This document shows, in pieces, positions 23,236 to 33,538 of a stretch of DNA of 35,000 nt (position 1 is the first letter of the stretch; every line of letters begins with the position of its first letter). Position numbers and translations under genes: made by a program. Below the pieces are notes generated by a model. It ran no database searches, was not told where the DNA came from, and saw only the letters and a list, made by a program, of their open reading frames with translations. Source of the DNA: Chrysomallon squamiferum (Eukaryota > Mollusca > Gastropoda > Neomphalida > Peltospiridae); the NCBI GenBank assembly GCA_012295275.1, contig CM022665.1, forward strand, positions 27,734,446 through 27,769,445, written 5' to 3'.

Positions 23236-24910
23236 CACTACTACTACTACTACTACTATATTTACTTCTGCTACTGCTAATATTGCTGCTATTCCTGTTT
23301 TTCCAACTATTACTGTTGTTACTAATACACCAGCACAACTGCAACTTCGGATACTATTAATACTACTACTACAACTACTGCCTTAATAAACTAATATAGT
23401 TGCAACACACACACACACATACTTTTCATCAAATAAACACATACATTACATCAAAACAACACAAATATATCATATCAAAGCACAGACACACATACATCGT
23501 AGCAAATCAGACATACGTCACATCAAAACACACACGCACACACATGCATCACATAAAAATATGCACACATTTCGATACACATATTACGAACATCGTCAGA
23601 AAGGTACAGATAACAAATATAACTGTATTCGTGCAATATAAGTACTGAAACATTGATTTGCTTGTTTGAGAGCAATATAGAGATTGAAACTTTGATGCAC
23701 TTTTTTCACAACAACAGTTATTGAAACACTGGTACGCTTGTTTGACATCAGTATCAAACAAACCACTGTGTAAAGTGGAGATGTAATTAAATAATCAAAC
23801 ATTATATTTTATCAAGTATAATTTCAGAATGAATTGTTTTCTTTAGTCCATGGATGATAATAATAATAATAATAATAATAATAATCATAATGATAATATA
23901 AATAAAAATAAATATATAAATAAATAAATAAACCAATAATTATACTATTATAAGTGTTTATTTAAGGCCGCAAATAAACTAAAATTTAGAAACAAGAACT
24001 GAAAATAAAAAATGAGTAAAATAAATTTGACAGTTTCTAAACATGGCCTGTTTTCGCAGGAAATATTTTAACATCAGGGTGCGATTATTAGTGCTGCTGC
24101 AATCCTACCTACCTACCAGCTGAGTTAATGTGTGTGATTGCGTCACCAGCACGTGGTGTTTGTGGAATGACGTCTTCGAGCGAATGTTTACTTACCTGGA
24201 GGCGTGGCTGAAAGAGTTTAAACGACCTCAGCATTATGCTGCCAGAATTACCTTTATTGTCATTTCGTTTGACAACATATGTTATACGTCTCAAGTGCTT
24301 TTAATGCGTTTACAATTCGCTCCATTTATTTTCTCTCTTAATTGTTATTAAATTCTCGATTATTACTAGGGTCCGCTAAAGTTCATGCCATAAGGTCCTA
24401 TTTATTGTTTCACTTTTATATTTAAATAAATGAATGAATGAATGAGAATGAATGAATGAATGAATGAATAAAAATCAATCGGTCAGTTAATCGTAATATA
24501 AGAGAAAGGACACATGGATATACGAAAGTTATACTAAAACAAGATAATTAATAAAATTATGTTAAACGAAGATTGGAAGATTTAGAATTACTACAATTTT
24601 CATAATATTGATCAGTAATAAAGAAACGTTCAGAAATTTCTCTGCATCTTCTGTGAACATTAATATAACACTGTGTATGTGCTTTTATTATTTTCTTCTT
24701 TCATATGCGTGCCATCTGGAGAAAAATAATATTATATTAAATTATTTCGATTAAATATTTACTGAGATTCTTTTTTAGATATCGAAATATAATTTATGAA
24801 TTTTGTTTTTAATTAAAACTGAAATTTGACTTCAGGTAAAAACAGGTACTTAAAAGAACTATGGAAAACTGCCATGACAGACTCACACACACACACACTC
24901 ACATACATAC

Positions 24911-24970
<60 letters not shown>

Positions 24971-25577
24971 GTATTAGATAGCGAAACATTTTTATCAAGG
25001 TTATTTTAAATGACAGAAAGTTAATTTAGGTAATTTAAAAATAGATGAAGAAAATATAAAACAGTAATTCCGTCTGTGATTTTATTATTAATTACTGTGG
25101 TTATTTGAATAATTTAAAACTATTTTAAAGTAAATTCACAGCTAGAGAGAGAGAGAGGCTAACACTCTCAAAAACAGAAATAAAACACAAAACTCAAAAC
25201 ACTAAAACACAAATACACACATACGCACGCACACATAAACACATGGACACACGAATATACAGACACATATACACATTATACACATGGTATGAAAAGTAAT
25301 ATTCTTTTCTTTTTTTAATCTTTCTATTTTTATTTTTTTTTGCTTCTTTTTATTTTTTTTTATTTTCTCTACAGGTGATCGCTGTGATTTAGCAATAGAA
25401 CAAGGAGTTTGTGAAGACAACAGCAATAAAAATGATTTATATCCGATGATGAGGTGGTTTTACGATGATATTTCCGATTCGTGTGTCAAGCTCAAATTCT
25501 ATGGCTGTGGAGGAAACAGAAACAGATTCCGAGTGAAACGGGAATGTATCAGTAGATGTGTTCGCAAACGGTTATGA
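22959..25577 (+). CDS. K4: secreted Kunitz protein
   Basis: Exons 22959-23031 and 25375-25577 join in phase 1 (G|GT) to 91 residues across a 2.3 kb intron. The signal exon (MKILLILIILASFSRIHT plus RRYKYK) differs from that of K3 at 5 of 73 bases and one residue. The Kunitz exon has Cys at 28, 37, 61, 69, 82 and 86. Cys2-Cys3 holds 23 residues (eight more than BPTI) with EDNSNKNDLYPMM before RWFYD; the residue after Cys2 is Glu, unique in the array. The core is KFYGCGGNRNRF and the tail VRKRL is basic. About half the mature residues match K3. The Kunitz exon has no initiating ATG of its own and would be missed by a search for long ATG-started frames. The long intron leaves a small chance that this exon pairs with a different, unseen signal exon. 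Confidence 0.87.
23139..23259. repeat. (ACT)n microsatellite in K4 intron
   Basis: Interrupted ACT trinucleotide run of about 120 bp. It reads as poly-Ser on the - strand, not a gene. Confidence 0.95.
23857..23884. repeat. (AAT)n microsatellite
   Basis: About nine AAT units in the K4 intron. Confidence 0.93.
24060..24340 (-). mobile_element. Possible SINE/LINE 3' fragment in K4 intron
   Basis: This GC-richer, normal-complexity block stands out from its AT-rich surroundings. Read on the - strand it contains AAAAGCACTTGAG, then about 20 bp, then a stretch ending TGACAATAAAGGTAATTC. This resembles the 3' tails of many CR1/L2-type LINEs and their SINEs, where a GCGCTTTGAG-like box precedes a short hairpin and an AATAAA-like end. 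I could not confirm a family. It overlaps a TGACGTCT site, so a relic promoter is the alternative. Confidence 0.25.
24429..24471. repeat. (GAAT)n microsatellite
   Basis: About ten AATG/GAAT units in the K4 intron. Confidence 0.9.
24915..24969. repeat. (GA)n microsatellite
   Basis: About 27 GA units after a short CA/CATA tract, 400 bp upstream of the K4 Kunitz exon. Confidence 0.97.
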
Positions 25578-25595
25578 GCGAGAGATAAATAATGA

Positions 25596-25601
25596 AATAA
25601 A
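25596..25601 (+). terminator. Poly(A) signal of K4
   Basis: AATAAA 19 nt past the K4 stop codon. Confidence 0.6.
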
Positions 25602-26265
25602 ATAGTTTTGTTATCTTTGTTTGTAACGTTTTTATATAAAAAGTAGTTTTATACTCTCGACAACCAAGGTATCTGTGTGCATTTTTGGAAACTGAGAACA
25701 TGTAACATATTTACGTGTGTAAACTGTGCTGGTGAAACAAAACAAACAAACAAACAAACAAATAATAATAATATATTTATTATATTTTTTTTTTTTTTAT
25801 TCTATTTTTTAAAATTATATTATTATTTCATGGAGGTGTCTATGAAAACGGAACTTTGTGTTCTTTAAATATATTATAAATGTTAATTAGTGTACAGTTA
25901 GTTATACGATTACATAAAGTAAGGATATGCATTGTTATTACAACTTACAGTGTCGAGTTACTGCATATAGTATCATTCATTTTACTAAGTCAAAATATTT
26001 GTTTATAATACAGTTGTCACGCAGTGATATAAATAAATCATTCCTATGATTTTCCAGTCTATTTCTGACATTAATTAACCTGAAATATAAATAAATAAAT
26101 AAATAAATAAATAATATTATGTTAAAGGAAAGAAACAATGAAAAAAAAAAAAAAAAAAAAGCTCATTGTAAAATTTTGTTATAAATGCCAGGAGACAATA
26201 TTTAGAGAGTCAAGCCTCGATCTGAAACCGCTTTGAATGAATGAAATTACGTGTCAACTATCAAG

Positions 26266-26322
26266 TGACGTCATTTATCACAACTCACAGCAAAACATTC
26301 CGGCGTCCTCAGGTTTCTATTT
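26266..26322 (+). promoter_or_regulatory. K5 promoter with CRE palindrome; non-coding first exon
   Basis: Perfect TGACGTCA at 26266-26273, then TCACAGCAAAACATTC, which lines up with the TCACAGAAAAT of K7. The second half site is degraded to AACTCA. The non-coding exon probably ends CTATTT at 26322 before a strong GTAAGT donor; an alternative end is CCTCAG before GTTTCT. The next acceptor is TTTTAG at 26968-26969. Confidence 0.5.
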
Positions 26323-26784
26323 GTAAGTATAAATGTTGCTTTATTCTATTGCAGAAATGTTCCATGCATATTCTTTGTTTTTATTACTTCACAATGCATA
26401 GGCATATCTGCCTTTTATCACAGTTTCATGCCAAAATCCTATTTTAAAAAGAAAAAAAGGACAAAGAGTTACCTAGTTTCGAACGATAATCTTTGTTTTA
26501 TGTACAGATTTTTAAGTATATAAAATTATTTAATGTCTTTTTAAAATGTTTTTATTTATTTATTTACTTTTATTTTATTGTAATTAATTTTATTTTTTTA
26601 TTCATTATTTGTGTCTTTATAGTTATCACTGTTAAACTGTATTTTCATTTTGAAATTATTTCATTCCGTTAAAAATAATATTGTGAACATCGCTCCTTAA
26701 TAATTATTATTATTATTATAAATGTAGACTCAATCCATATAGGTTTTTGGTCTAATCATACTGTTACTGCTATTGCTACTACCG

Positions 26785-26822
<38 letters not shown>
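26785..26822. repeat. (ACT)n microsatellite in K5 5'-UTR intron
   Basis: About 13 ACT units. The frame through it (poly-Thr, then Asn) is not a protein. Confidence 0.95.
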
Positions 26823-26976
26823 AACTACTATTATTACCACCACCCTCACCACCACTAGTACTACTACAAATAATAATAATAACAATAATGATATTGGTAA
26901 TGATAACTTTAATGGTAATAAGTCATCTAAAAACAGAAGATTGAGTTATTCGAATATTTTCTATTTTAGCTTCATC

Positions 26977-27072
26977 ATGAGGATGATTATTTTATTTCTG
27001 GGGTTGCTGCTTATTACAATCAATACCCGTTCTTCATATATCCGTAAGTTATTTCTTATATTATTTTATATT

Positions 27073-27108
<36 letters not shown>

Positions 27109-27520
27109 CTTCTTCTTCTTCTTATTGTGTCCTGTTATTATTTTATATTATTGTTATTATTACTGTTGTTTTTACTGCTGTTGTTATTATAAGGTTTTTG
27201 TTGTTTTTGTTGTTGTTGTTGTTATTATCATTCCTGTTGCTGTTGTCGTCGTCGTTGTTGTTGTTTCACTTATGTTATAACAGTATTATCTAACAGTGAC
27301 ATTTGCTGCTATCACAGGTAACCGATGTCATATGAGAATAAACCAAGGGGTGTGTCCTATCGATGATCTCGACGACACCGCCGACTACCCCATCATCAGG
27401 TGGTTCTACGACGACGCCACTGACTCCTGCAAGAGACTCAAGTATTACGGATGTGGCGGCAACAGCAACAGATTCTCAACCAAAGCCGCGTGCGAGAGCA
27501 TCTGCGTTACTGGAAGATAA
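26977..27520 (+). CDS. K5: secreted Kunitz protein with acidic loop, GC-rich exon
   Basis: Exons 26977-27043 and 27318-27520 join in phase 1 (C|GT) to 89 residues. Exon 1 is a signal peptide (MRMIILFLGLLLITINTRSS). Exon 2 is a Kunitz domain with Cys at 26, 35, 60, 68, 81 and 85. Cys2-Cys3 holds 24 residues, nine more than BPTI, with PIDDLDDTADYPII ahead of RWFYDD; Pro follows Cys2. The core is KYYGCGGNSNRF. Codon use differs sharply from its neighbours: from CTC GAC GAC ACC GCC onward nearly every third base is C or G, while the paralogues mostly end codons in A or T. The intron is the second shortest in the array and consists largely of (GTT)n-type tracts. Function is not assigned. Confidence 0.93.
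27074..27280. repeat. (GTT)n and related trinucleotide tracts filling K5 intron
   Basis: GTT/CTT/ATT/GTC trinucleotides fill most of the intron between the K5 signal exon and Kunitz exon. Frames across it give poly-Val or poly-Leu only. Confidence 0.93.
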
Positions 27521-27529
27521 ACCTGCTGA

Positions 27530-27535
27530 AATAAA
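27530..27535 (+). terminator. Poly(A) signal of K5
   Basis: AATAAA 10 nt past the K5 stop codon. Confidence 0.6.
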
Positions 27536-27550
27536 ACAAATAAACAAAAA

Positions 27551-27613
27551 TTAGATTAGATTAGATTAGATTAGATTAGATTAGATTAGATTAGATTAGA
27601 TTAGATTAGATTA
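27551..27613. repeat. (TTAGA)n pentanucleotide tandem repeat
   Basis: About 12 TTAGA units just downstream of K5, then TTAAA variants. It is not telomeric TTAGGG, and pentamers are otherwise absent from the window. Confidence 0.95.
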
Positions 27614-28379
27614 AATTAAATTAATTAATAAAAATGTAAATAAATGAAGACAAATAAATAAATTAATAAATTTGTTGAAGTACGTAATTTCAGTGTTACT
27701 GAAACTTGTAAACTGATATATATATATATATATATTAGTATATAATTATATTCTAGCTCCGAGATAATAATTATTTATATCTTCTGTTGGAAGAAAAACA
27801 AATAATGGTAAAAATAACTATTTCTGCTTTGTTAATGTATATAAATTATGTTTTAATCACTGTGTGATATAATTGGTAAATTAAAAAGATGTACATTTTA
27901 TATTCAGGCTGTGAGATAATAACAGTATCTTTTTAGTACTGGGTGAAGCAACTTGCGTTGTTTGTAAGTTAAAAACAACAAAACAAAAAAAAAGAATAAA
28001 AAAAAAAAAAAAAAAAATGGGTATGAATTTAAAGGCTTTATATAAATCTTATAAATTAAAATTAAAATTTATTTTTGGTTTTTATACAACGTTAAATAAT
28101 TATACATATTCGAATTTTTGTGTGTTTATTTTTAGTGTGCTGGATGATAAAATGTATAAATTATAAAACTTGAAAATTATAGTGTGTGTGTGTATGTGTG
28201 TGTATTTCATTTGTTAAAACATAGTGTGTTAATACGTTATGTATTTAATTAACTGGAATACCTAAATATTAAAAATTAGCTGTATTAACTTGTTTTATTT
28301 GTCTTTTTTACTTTTTCTTTCTCGGAAAAGCAATTAAGCTGTTTAATTAAGATATTAAGTTCATAAGCTTCAGAACAAG

Positions 28380-28506
<127 letters not shown>

Positions 28507-29110
28507 GGAATGCAAACACTGATATAAGAATCAGTAAACACATAAACATCATATATAAGAAACATACTTACATACATACACTGAAAGAAATACCAATGTT
28601 TTTGGCGGATTTGTTATGGTGCATTTACATTTTATTGTTTGTGCTTAGAACTCAGGTGCACTCCTCTTTTATATGTTTTTAGAAAGTTAAGGTATATTAG
28701 TCCAAGTTATTGTTTTTGTTTAAAATGATGCTAAATATAACGTGGTTAAATCCTTTACTAGAGCACATATTATTTTGTTTGATATTACGTAGATATTTCT
28801 TTAGACTGCTACGCATTTGCACTCTTTTCAAAAGTTACAAACAGTGCATTTACCAAGTTTTTAGCTAGTTCTGATATAACTACATGTTAATTTTAAAAAA
28901 CATATTTTATCGCCATAGGATATAAATGAAGTTGAGTCCTCTGATTTCAGTAGTTTATGGAAAAATATTTAAAAAAATGTTTTTCATATTTTATGTAATT
29001 TTATGTTTATGTACATTTTGATATTAAAATGTTAACGACCTTATGTTAATTTGAAAAATTATCGCCTAATAACTTTCACCGTTATAAACTGATAAACTAG
29101 CTCTTTTTGT

Positions 29111-29195
29111 TTCAGCTGATCGCTGTTAAACTAAATTATAGAATCCTCTCAATAATGTGTCAAGATTATTTTGTGTATGAAGTACCTGGAACTAA
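29111..29195 (+). pseudogene. Possible decayed Kunitz exon
   Basis: A pyrimidine-rich stretch ending TTTCAG is followed by CTGATCGCTGT, which matches the start of the K4 Kunitz exon (GTGATCGCTGT). Further on, ATGTGTCAAGATTATT resembles K7 ATGTGTCCAGATTATT around the second Cys codon. Between the two matches there are 28 bases where intact members have 21, with in-frame stops, so the frame is lost. No GCGGNxN core was found downstream. If real, it is an old, truncated array member. No signal exon was found for it. Confidence 0.33.
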
Positions 29196-29329
29196 AATCA
29201 CAAAACAATTTGCTATATCTAGCTGATTGCTAAGCTGCTTTTTAACTCACATTCATGAATTTGTTCTTATAGCAACAAGCTTGTGAGTTGTTTGCTAAGT
29301 CTAGATTAGGACGGGTGTACCCGTACATC

Positions 29330-29800
29330 AGCAGCAATTTAATATATCATTTGCTTGTTGGACATCGGGTTATGAAGATGGCAGAAACATTACTATAGTG
29401 GTTTCTACAAGATAAAACAGATATAATTTGTTTAGATGGGACGCGTGTAAATAATTTCCCCAGATGAATATGAAGTCGACTTTGTAAATAGAAAGGACTA
29501 TAATTCAGTCTATCTTCAGGTTATATGGAAAGCTGAAAAACAATGCTGCAAAATGGCCCTGATAGTATAATAATAATGCGCTGAAGCAGTGTATTGGATA
29601 TAATGGATACATTTGTAGATATATTTTAGGAGACAAGTGTTGTAGAAAAACGACGTAATTCAGGCCACAAATGCGTTGGCTGAGTAACGTATCGGACGAC
29701 GAAAACAACAGTTTCATGTTTTCCACACTGAAAAGAGGATGAGAAATTGCGAATACACGTGCAATGTGATTACAGCAACTGCAGTTCCATACAAATAAGC
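29330..29800 (+). mobile_element. Decayed PIF/Harbinger-type transposase
   Basis: In shifting frames on the + strand the pieces line up in order with the catalytic region of Harbinger (HARBI1-like) transposases. DGTRV (from about 29434) matches the IDGTH box. FVNRKDYNSVYLQV (from about 29480) matches the FVNRKxxHSINVQ box. KWP and DSI follow (about 29550-29570), like the KWPGSTHDS box. LGD comes at about 29628, then TEKRMRNCEY and ITATAVPYK (about 29730-29795), like the region ahead of the terminal LHN motif. Several frameshifts and stops show it is dead. Terminal inverted repeats were not found. The DDE acids cannot all be placed. Confidence 0.6.
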
Positions 29801-30295
29801 TTTTAATTGATGAAACTGAACCAGGTCAAGAATAACCAAATATTGAACAATACCAGGGCAAGATCACTGCTTATCATTTCAGTGACAGACTGGATTTAAA
29901 GTGTGATAGATTTGAAAACAACTTGCAAAATAACTGGAAGTAAACTAACATTTGTATCATACAATAATAACGTTATTCAGTTAATCTGAAACTGAAAAAT
30001 AATTTAATAATTTCATCATTTTCATTGACATTCTGTTCAGTTTAAAAAAAAATTCTTTTGACAGTTTCCGTTTGTCTTACTTCAGAAGAAAGTCTGTTTG
30101 CTTAAATAAATTAAAAGAAAATAATAATACAATAAAAAGAATAATAGTTTCATATAGGTCGGTTCTTTTTGGTTATCCGGTGCGGGTGATTGAAGTTTCA
30201 TCCCTTTGTAAACACTTGAAGCTTGGTGTATCTTCAAATATGAATGTTATTTCTTTGGTAAACATTACAGACACTTTGTGTTGGGTTTTCTATCC

Positions 30296-30372
30296 TTTTT
30301 TGTTTCCCAGTCTTTTTGTATTTCTTTTTTTACTTTTTTTGTTTCCTAGTCTTTTTGTATTCCTTTCTTTCC
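30296..30372 (+). repeat. Short tandem duplication of T-rich segment
   Basis: A segment of about 38 bp containing TGTTTCC(C/T)AGTCTTTTTGTATT occurs twice in a row. The open frame through it is a Phe/Leu-rich artefact. Confidence 0.7.
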
Positions 30373-30839
30373 CTTTTGTGTGGTACGCACGTCTTTAAAT
30401 TCAGAATATTTTTCTGGTTTTTTTTTGTATAACATTTATAACACTGTTCATTCTAATTATAAACAGGCTTTTATAAGGCTTAAATATTAAAAATGCTATC
30501 TGACCACAGTGACGACCATATACTTGAAACTGATGAGTCGGTGCAACAGTCGATATGTGTTTACACAATTTAACGTGTCTTACTCATGCACTGAATGCTT
30601 GTCAAACTACTTAGCTGTTAGCTATGGAGAAACCTCTTAACACACGTTTATGAATTATATTTTAATTATTTTCTGTATAGCTTTAAACTAGAAATTGTTA
30701 CGATTTACTAATCCACTAAATTAGAAACCTTTTATGAATTTTGGCACCGAGATATGCATATATGCATAACGAAGGACAATAATAATTAGTATGAGGTGAA
30801 ATATCATTTTACATTTTTATGCTAATTCCTGAAAATTGC

Positions 30840-30929
30840 TTGGCGACTTTCTGATGACGTCATTATATTACGTCAAAGGAATTCCCGTCTTTGTTTACAT
30901 TTTTTTCCTCTGTAATACTTGTTTTTATG
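30840..30929 (+). promoter_or_regulatory. K6 promoter with paired CRE-like sites; non-coding first exon
   Basis: GGCGACTTTCTGA is followed by a perfect TGACGTCA at 30855-30862, TTACGTCA at 30868-30875 and a forkhead-type TGTTTAC at 30892-30898. The non-coding exon ends TTTTATG at 30929 before a GTGAGT donor. The next acceptor is TTTCAG at 31517-31521, 7 nt upstream of the ATG. The block matches K7 closely. Confidence 0.6.
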
Positions 30930-31528
30930 GTGAGTAGTTTGCAAATGCAATACATTTAAATATATTTAGCATTTTATTTGTACATCAGTTCTTTCAAGAA
31001 GTTATAATTTATATTCACCGATTAAGTCAACGTAATGTAAATTAAGAATATTTAATAAATAATGTAGATTAAGAATACTGCGTATTGACATTTAATAAAG
31101 ATCAAGAGAGCAAAAAATAAAATAAAATAATCTAAATAAATCACAGAGTGAAGGACCATTAATAATAAGACGAAGACGAAGAAAAAGAAGAAGAAAGTTT
31201 TCTTGTCCAAGTCTGACAGAAACATCTTTTTCAAATGCGTTTTGTCATTACATATCAAATATCCATGTATGTATATGTGGATGGGTAGGGGGCTAGTCAG
31301 GGGTGGGTTTGTAATGAAACAAATGGAGTTTAAGCTTCAGGGTGCTTAATCCCAGTGAGGCCTCAGAAGCGACTTTAGTCCATATTGCTTAAACTTTTAA
31401 TAAAAATCTCAGATCTATCTAAATGTGTGTATGTGTGTGTGAGTGTGTTTGTGTGTGTGTGTCTATGCGTGCGTGCGTGCGTGTGTGTAATCTGGCCAAT
31501 TTGACGTATTTTATATTTCAGAATCGTG

Positions 31529-31981
31529 ATGAGAATTTCACTAAAGTCTGTGCTATTGATCTTTATTCCGATCGTTTCAGCTATAGTTTTTGTTGGTGAG
31601 TTAGGATTATTTTCCCACCATAATCACCTCCACAACAACAATAATCATGACGACGATAATAATGATTATAATGATGATGTTGATGATTATGATGACAATA
31701 ATAATGATAATGATAATGTTGTTGTTGTTGTTATTATAATATTTTTAATTAATTAATTAATTAATTTATTTATTTTGAATACAGGAAACCGTTGTGACAT
31801 GCCTATAAATCAGGGAATGTGTCCAAACTATCATAATTCTGATAAAACGTATCCGGTAATGAAATGGTTTTACGATGAGGTTACTCATACCTGTGAACGT
31901 CTCAAATACTACGGATGCGGTGGAAACGGTAACAGATTTCCCAGTGCAGATTTATGTATTGAAATGTGTATAGATGATTAA
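31529..31981 (+). CDS. K6: secreted Kunitz protein
   Basis: Exons 31529-31595 and 31785-31981 join in phase 1 (G|GA) to 87 residues across a 189-bp intron, the shortest in the array. Exon 1 is a signal peptide (MRISLKSVLLIFIPIVSA, then IVFV). Exon 2 is a Kunitz domain with Cys at 26, 35, 59, 67, 80 and 84. Cys2-Cys3 holds 23 residues, eight more than BPTI, with PNYHNSDKTYPVM ahead of KWFYDE; Pro follows Cys2. The core is KYYGCGGNGNRF, and it ends in IDD much as K2 ends in VDD. The ATG at 31529 was chosen because it is the first after the acceptor and is followed by a hydrophobic core. Its intron is full of GAT/AAT trinucleotides. Closest to K7 in loop length and promoter. Confidence 0.93.
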
Positions 31982-32014
31982 GAATCTGCAACAAAAACCC
32001 GGTTAAAACATTTT

Positions 32015-32020
32015 AATAAA
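32015..32020 (+). terminator. Poly(A) signal of K6
   Basis: AATAAA 34 nt past the K6 stop codon. Confidence 0.6.
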
Positions 32021-32151
32021 AATGCAATATAATACGTGAAACAGAATATTGTTTTTTCTTTCTTTGCAGTAGCATACATTATTTTTACAGATGTAAAAGA
32101 CAAAACTCGTGTTCTTGCAAAAGAGAAAGAAAGATAAATACACAAACGTCC

Positions 32152-32450
32152 TGTCTCTTTCTCTTTGTTTATCTCTCTGAATCTCTATCTATCTATCCAT
32201 TTATATGTCTATCTATCTGACTGTCTGTCTGACAATTTATCTGTCTATTTATCTTTGTCTCTCTGTCAGTTTTTCTGTCTGTCTGTCTATCTGACTGTCT
32301 GTTTCGCTGTCTGTCTATCTCTCTGTCTATCTCTTTATCTATCTATCTTTCTGTCTGTCTAGGTTCTCTGTCTGTGTATCTATCTTTCTATCCTTCTATC
32401 TCTTTATTTCTATGTCTGTCTAGCTATCTCTCTATCTGTTCATGTATCTG
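32152..32450. repeat. (TCTA/TCTG)n tetranucleotide tract
   Basis: About 300 bp of mixed TCTA, TCTG and TCTC units. It is the same motif family as the hairpin at 2993-3056. Frames through it are low-complexity. Confidence 0.93.
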
Positions 32451-33090
32451 TAACACCTACATCGAACGATACAGTAAAGAAATTTGTAATTTATTAGCAA
32501 TTAGATACCTTTTATCACCACCTTCTGTACATCTCTTATCAGCCCCATCACTCCGCTATTCTTTTCTCTTGCCCCATTCCCTTTCAACTATTGTGCATGA
32601 ATCAACTATGTATTCATCGTATTTTTTTTTATTATGCATCGAAAAGGCATCCACAAGGTAGCTTTCACGCTTTTCAGTTTGGAAACAGTTTATTAAAACA
32701 TTGATTGATAACGTTTATAGGTATCAAAATCTGACTACTTTTGCTGCTGCTGTTGCTGCTGCTATTCATAGTATAGAACACCTCCACTATTACTGCTACT
32801 TCTACAACCACTGCAACGGTTATTGTTAATATTAGTAATGTAATAGTAATAGTAATAGTAGAAACAACGATAGTTGTTGCAGTAGCAGTAGCAGCAATAA
32901 TGGCATTAATAACAGAATTTGCCGTCGTACAAATGTATTAATTTAAAAGCAAATAAAGTTATTTATTTTAAAATACGACAACTATAATAATCATTAATTC
33001 GTGGGAAATCAAAATAGTATTCCTCTAGCAAAATATAGATAAAATTAAATTTTTAATCAGAAATTGAACATTCTTTCGGTTCCATGAAAC
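32451..33090. other. K6-K7 spacer
   Basis: No gene seen. It holds a normal-complexity piece (32450-32690, unidentified) and interrupted GCT/AGT trinucleotide runs (32738-32900). Confidence 0.5.
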
Positions 33091-33093
33091 TTC

Positions 33094-33175
33094 CTGGCGA
33101 CTTTCTACTGACGTCATCAACACGTCACAGAAAATCGTGCATTTGTTTACATCTTTCCTTCATTATTATTTTAAG
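33094..33175 (+). promoter_or_regulatory. K7 promoter with paired CRE-like sites; non-coding first exon
   Basis: CTGGCGACTTTCTAC leads into TGACGTCA at 33109-33116, CACGTCA at 33121-33127 and a forkhead-type TGTTTAC at 33144-33150. The non-coding exon ends TTTTAAG at 33175 before a GTGAGT donor. The next acceptor is CTGCAG at 33520-33525, 13 nt upstream of the ATG. Confidence 0.6.
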
Positions 33176-33327
33176 GTGAGTGTTTTGTTATGTATAATAA
33201 ATGTAATTTTAATTAATTTTTTTATTAAAAAAAACATTTGACATTTTTCTTTTATTTCTATCTCTAAAATGGAAGTTACCACTATGTTCAGACAAATTAT
33301 ATATATATAAAATTTAAAAAAAACCTC

Positions 33328-33374
33328 AATGATGACGACGATGACAATGATGGCGATGATGATGATGATGATGA
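33328..33374. repeat. (GAT)n microsatellite in K7 5'-UTR intron
   Basis: GAT/GAC units, the same motif that encodes the acidic run in K2, here non-coding. Confidence 0.92.
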
Positions 33375-33538
33375 ATTATTCTTGGTAAAGATAGTACAAT
33401 TATATAAAGTTAAAACATTAGAACGTATCTTTTCTTTTAAAATGTATTTAAAAAAAAATAATTAAAAATAATTATACAATAATGTATATGATATGAACTT
33501 ATTTTTTGATATATTAAAACTGCAGATTAAAGACGAAA

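Noticed and set aside
24109-24351. Frames of 61-73 residues on both strands of the GC-richer block
   Set aside because: No motif or splice context; the block looks like a repeat or promoter relic.
27551-27613. Interstitial telomere repeat
   Set aside because: The unit is TTAGA (five bases), not TTAGGG or TTAGG.
30072-30398. Open frame of 108 residues upstream of K6
   Set aside because: The second half translates a duplicated T-rich segment and the first half shows no family similarity.
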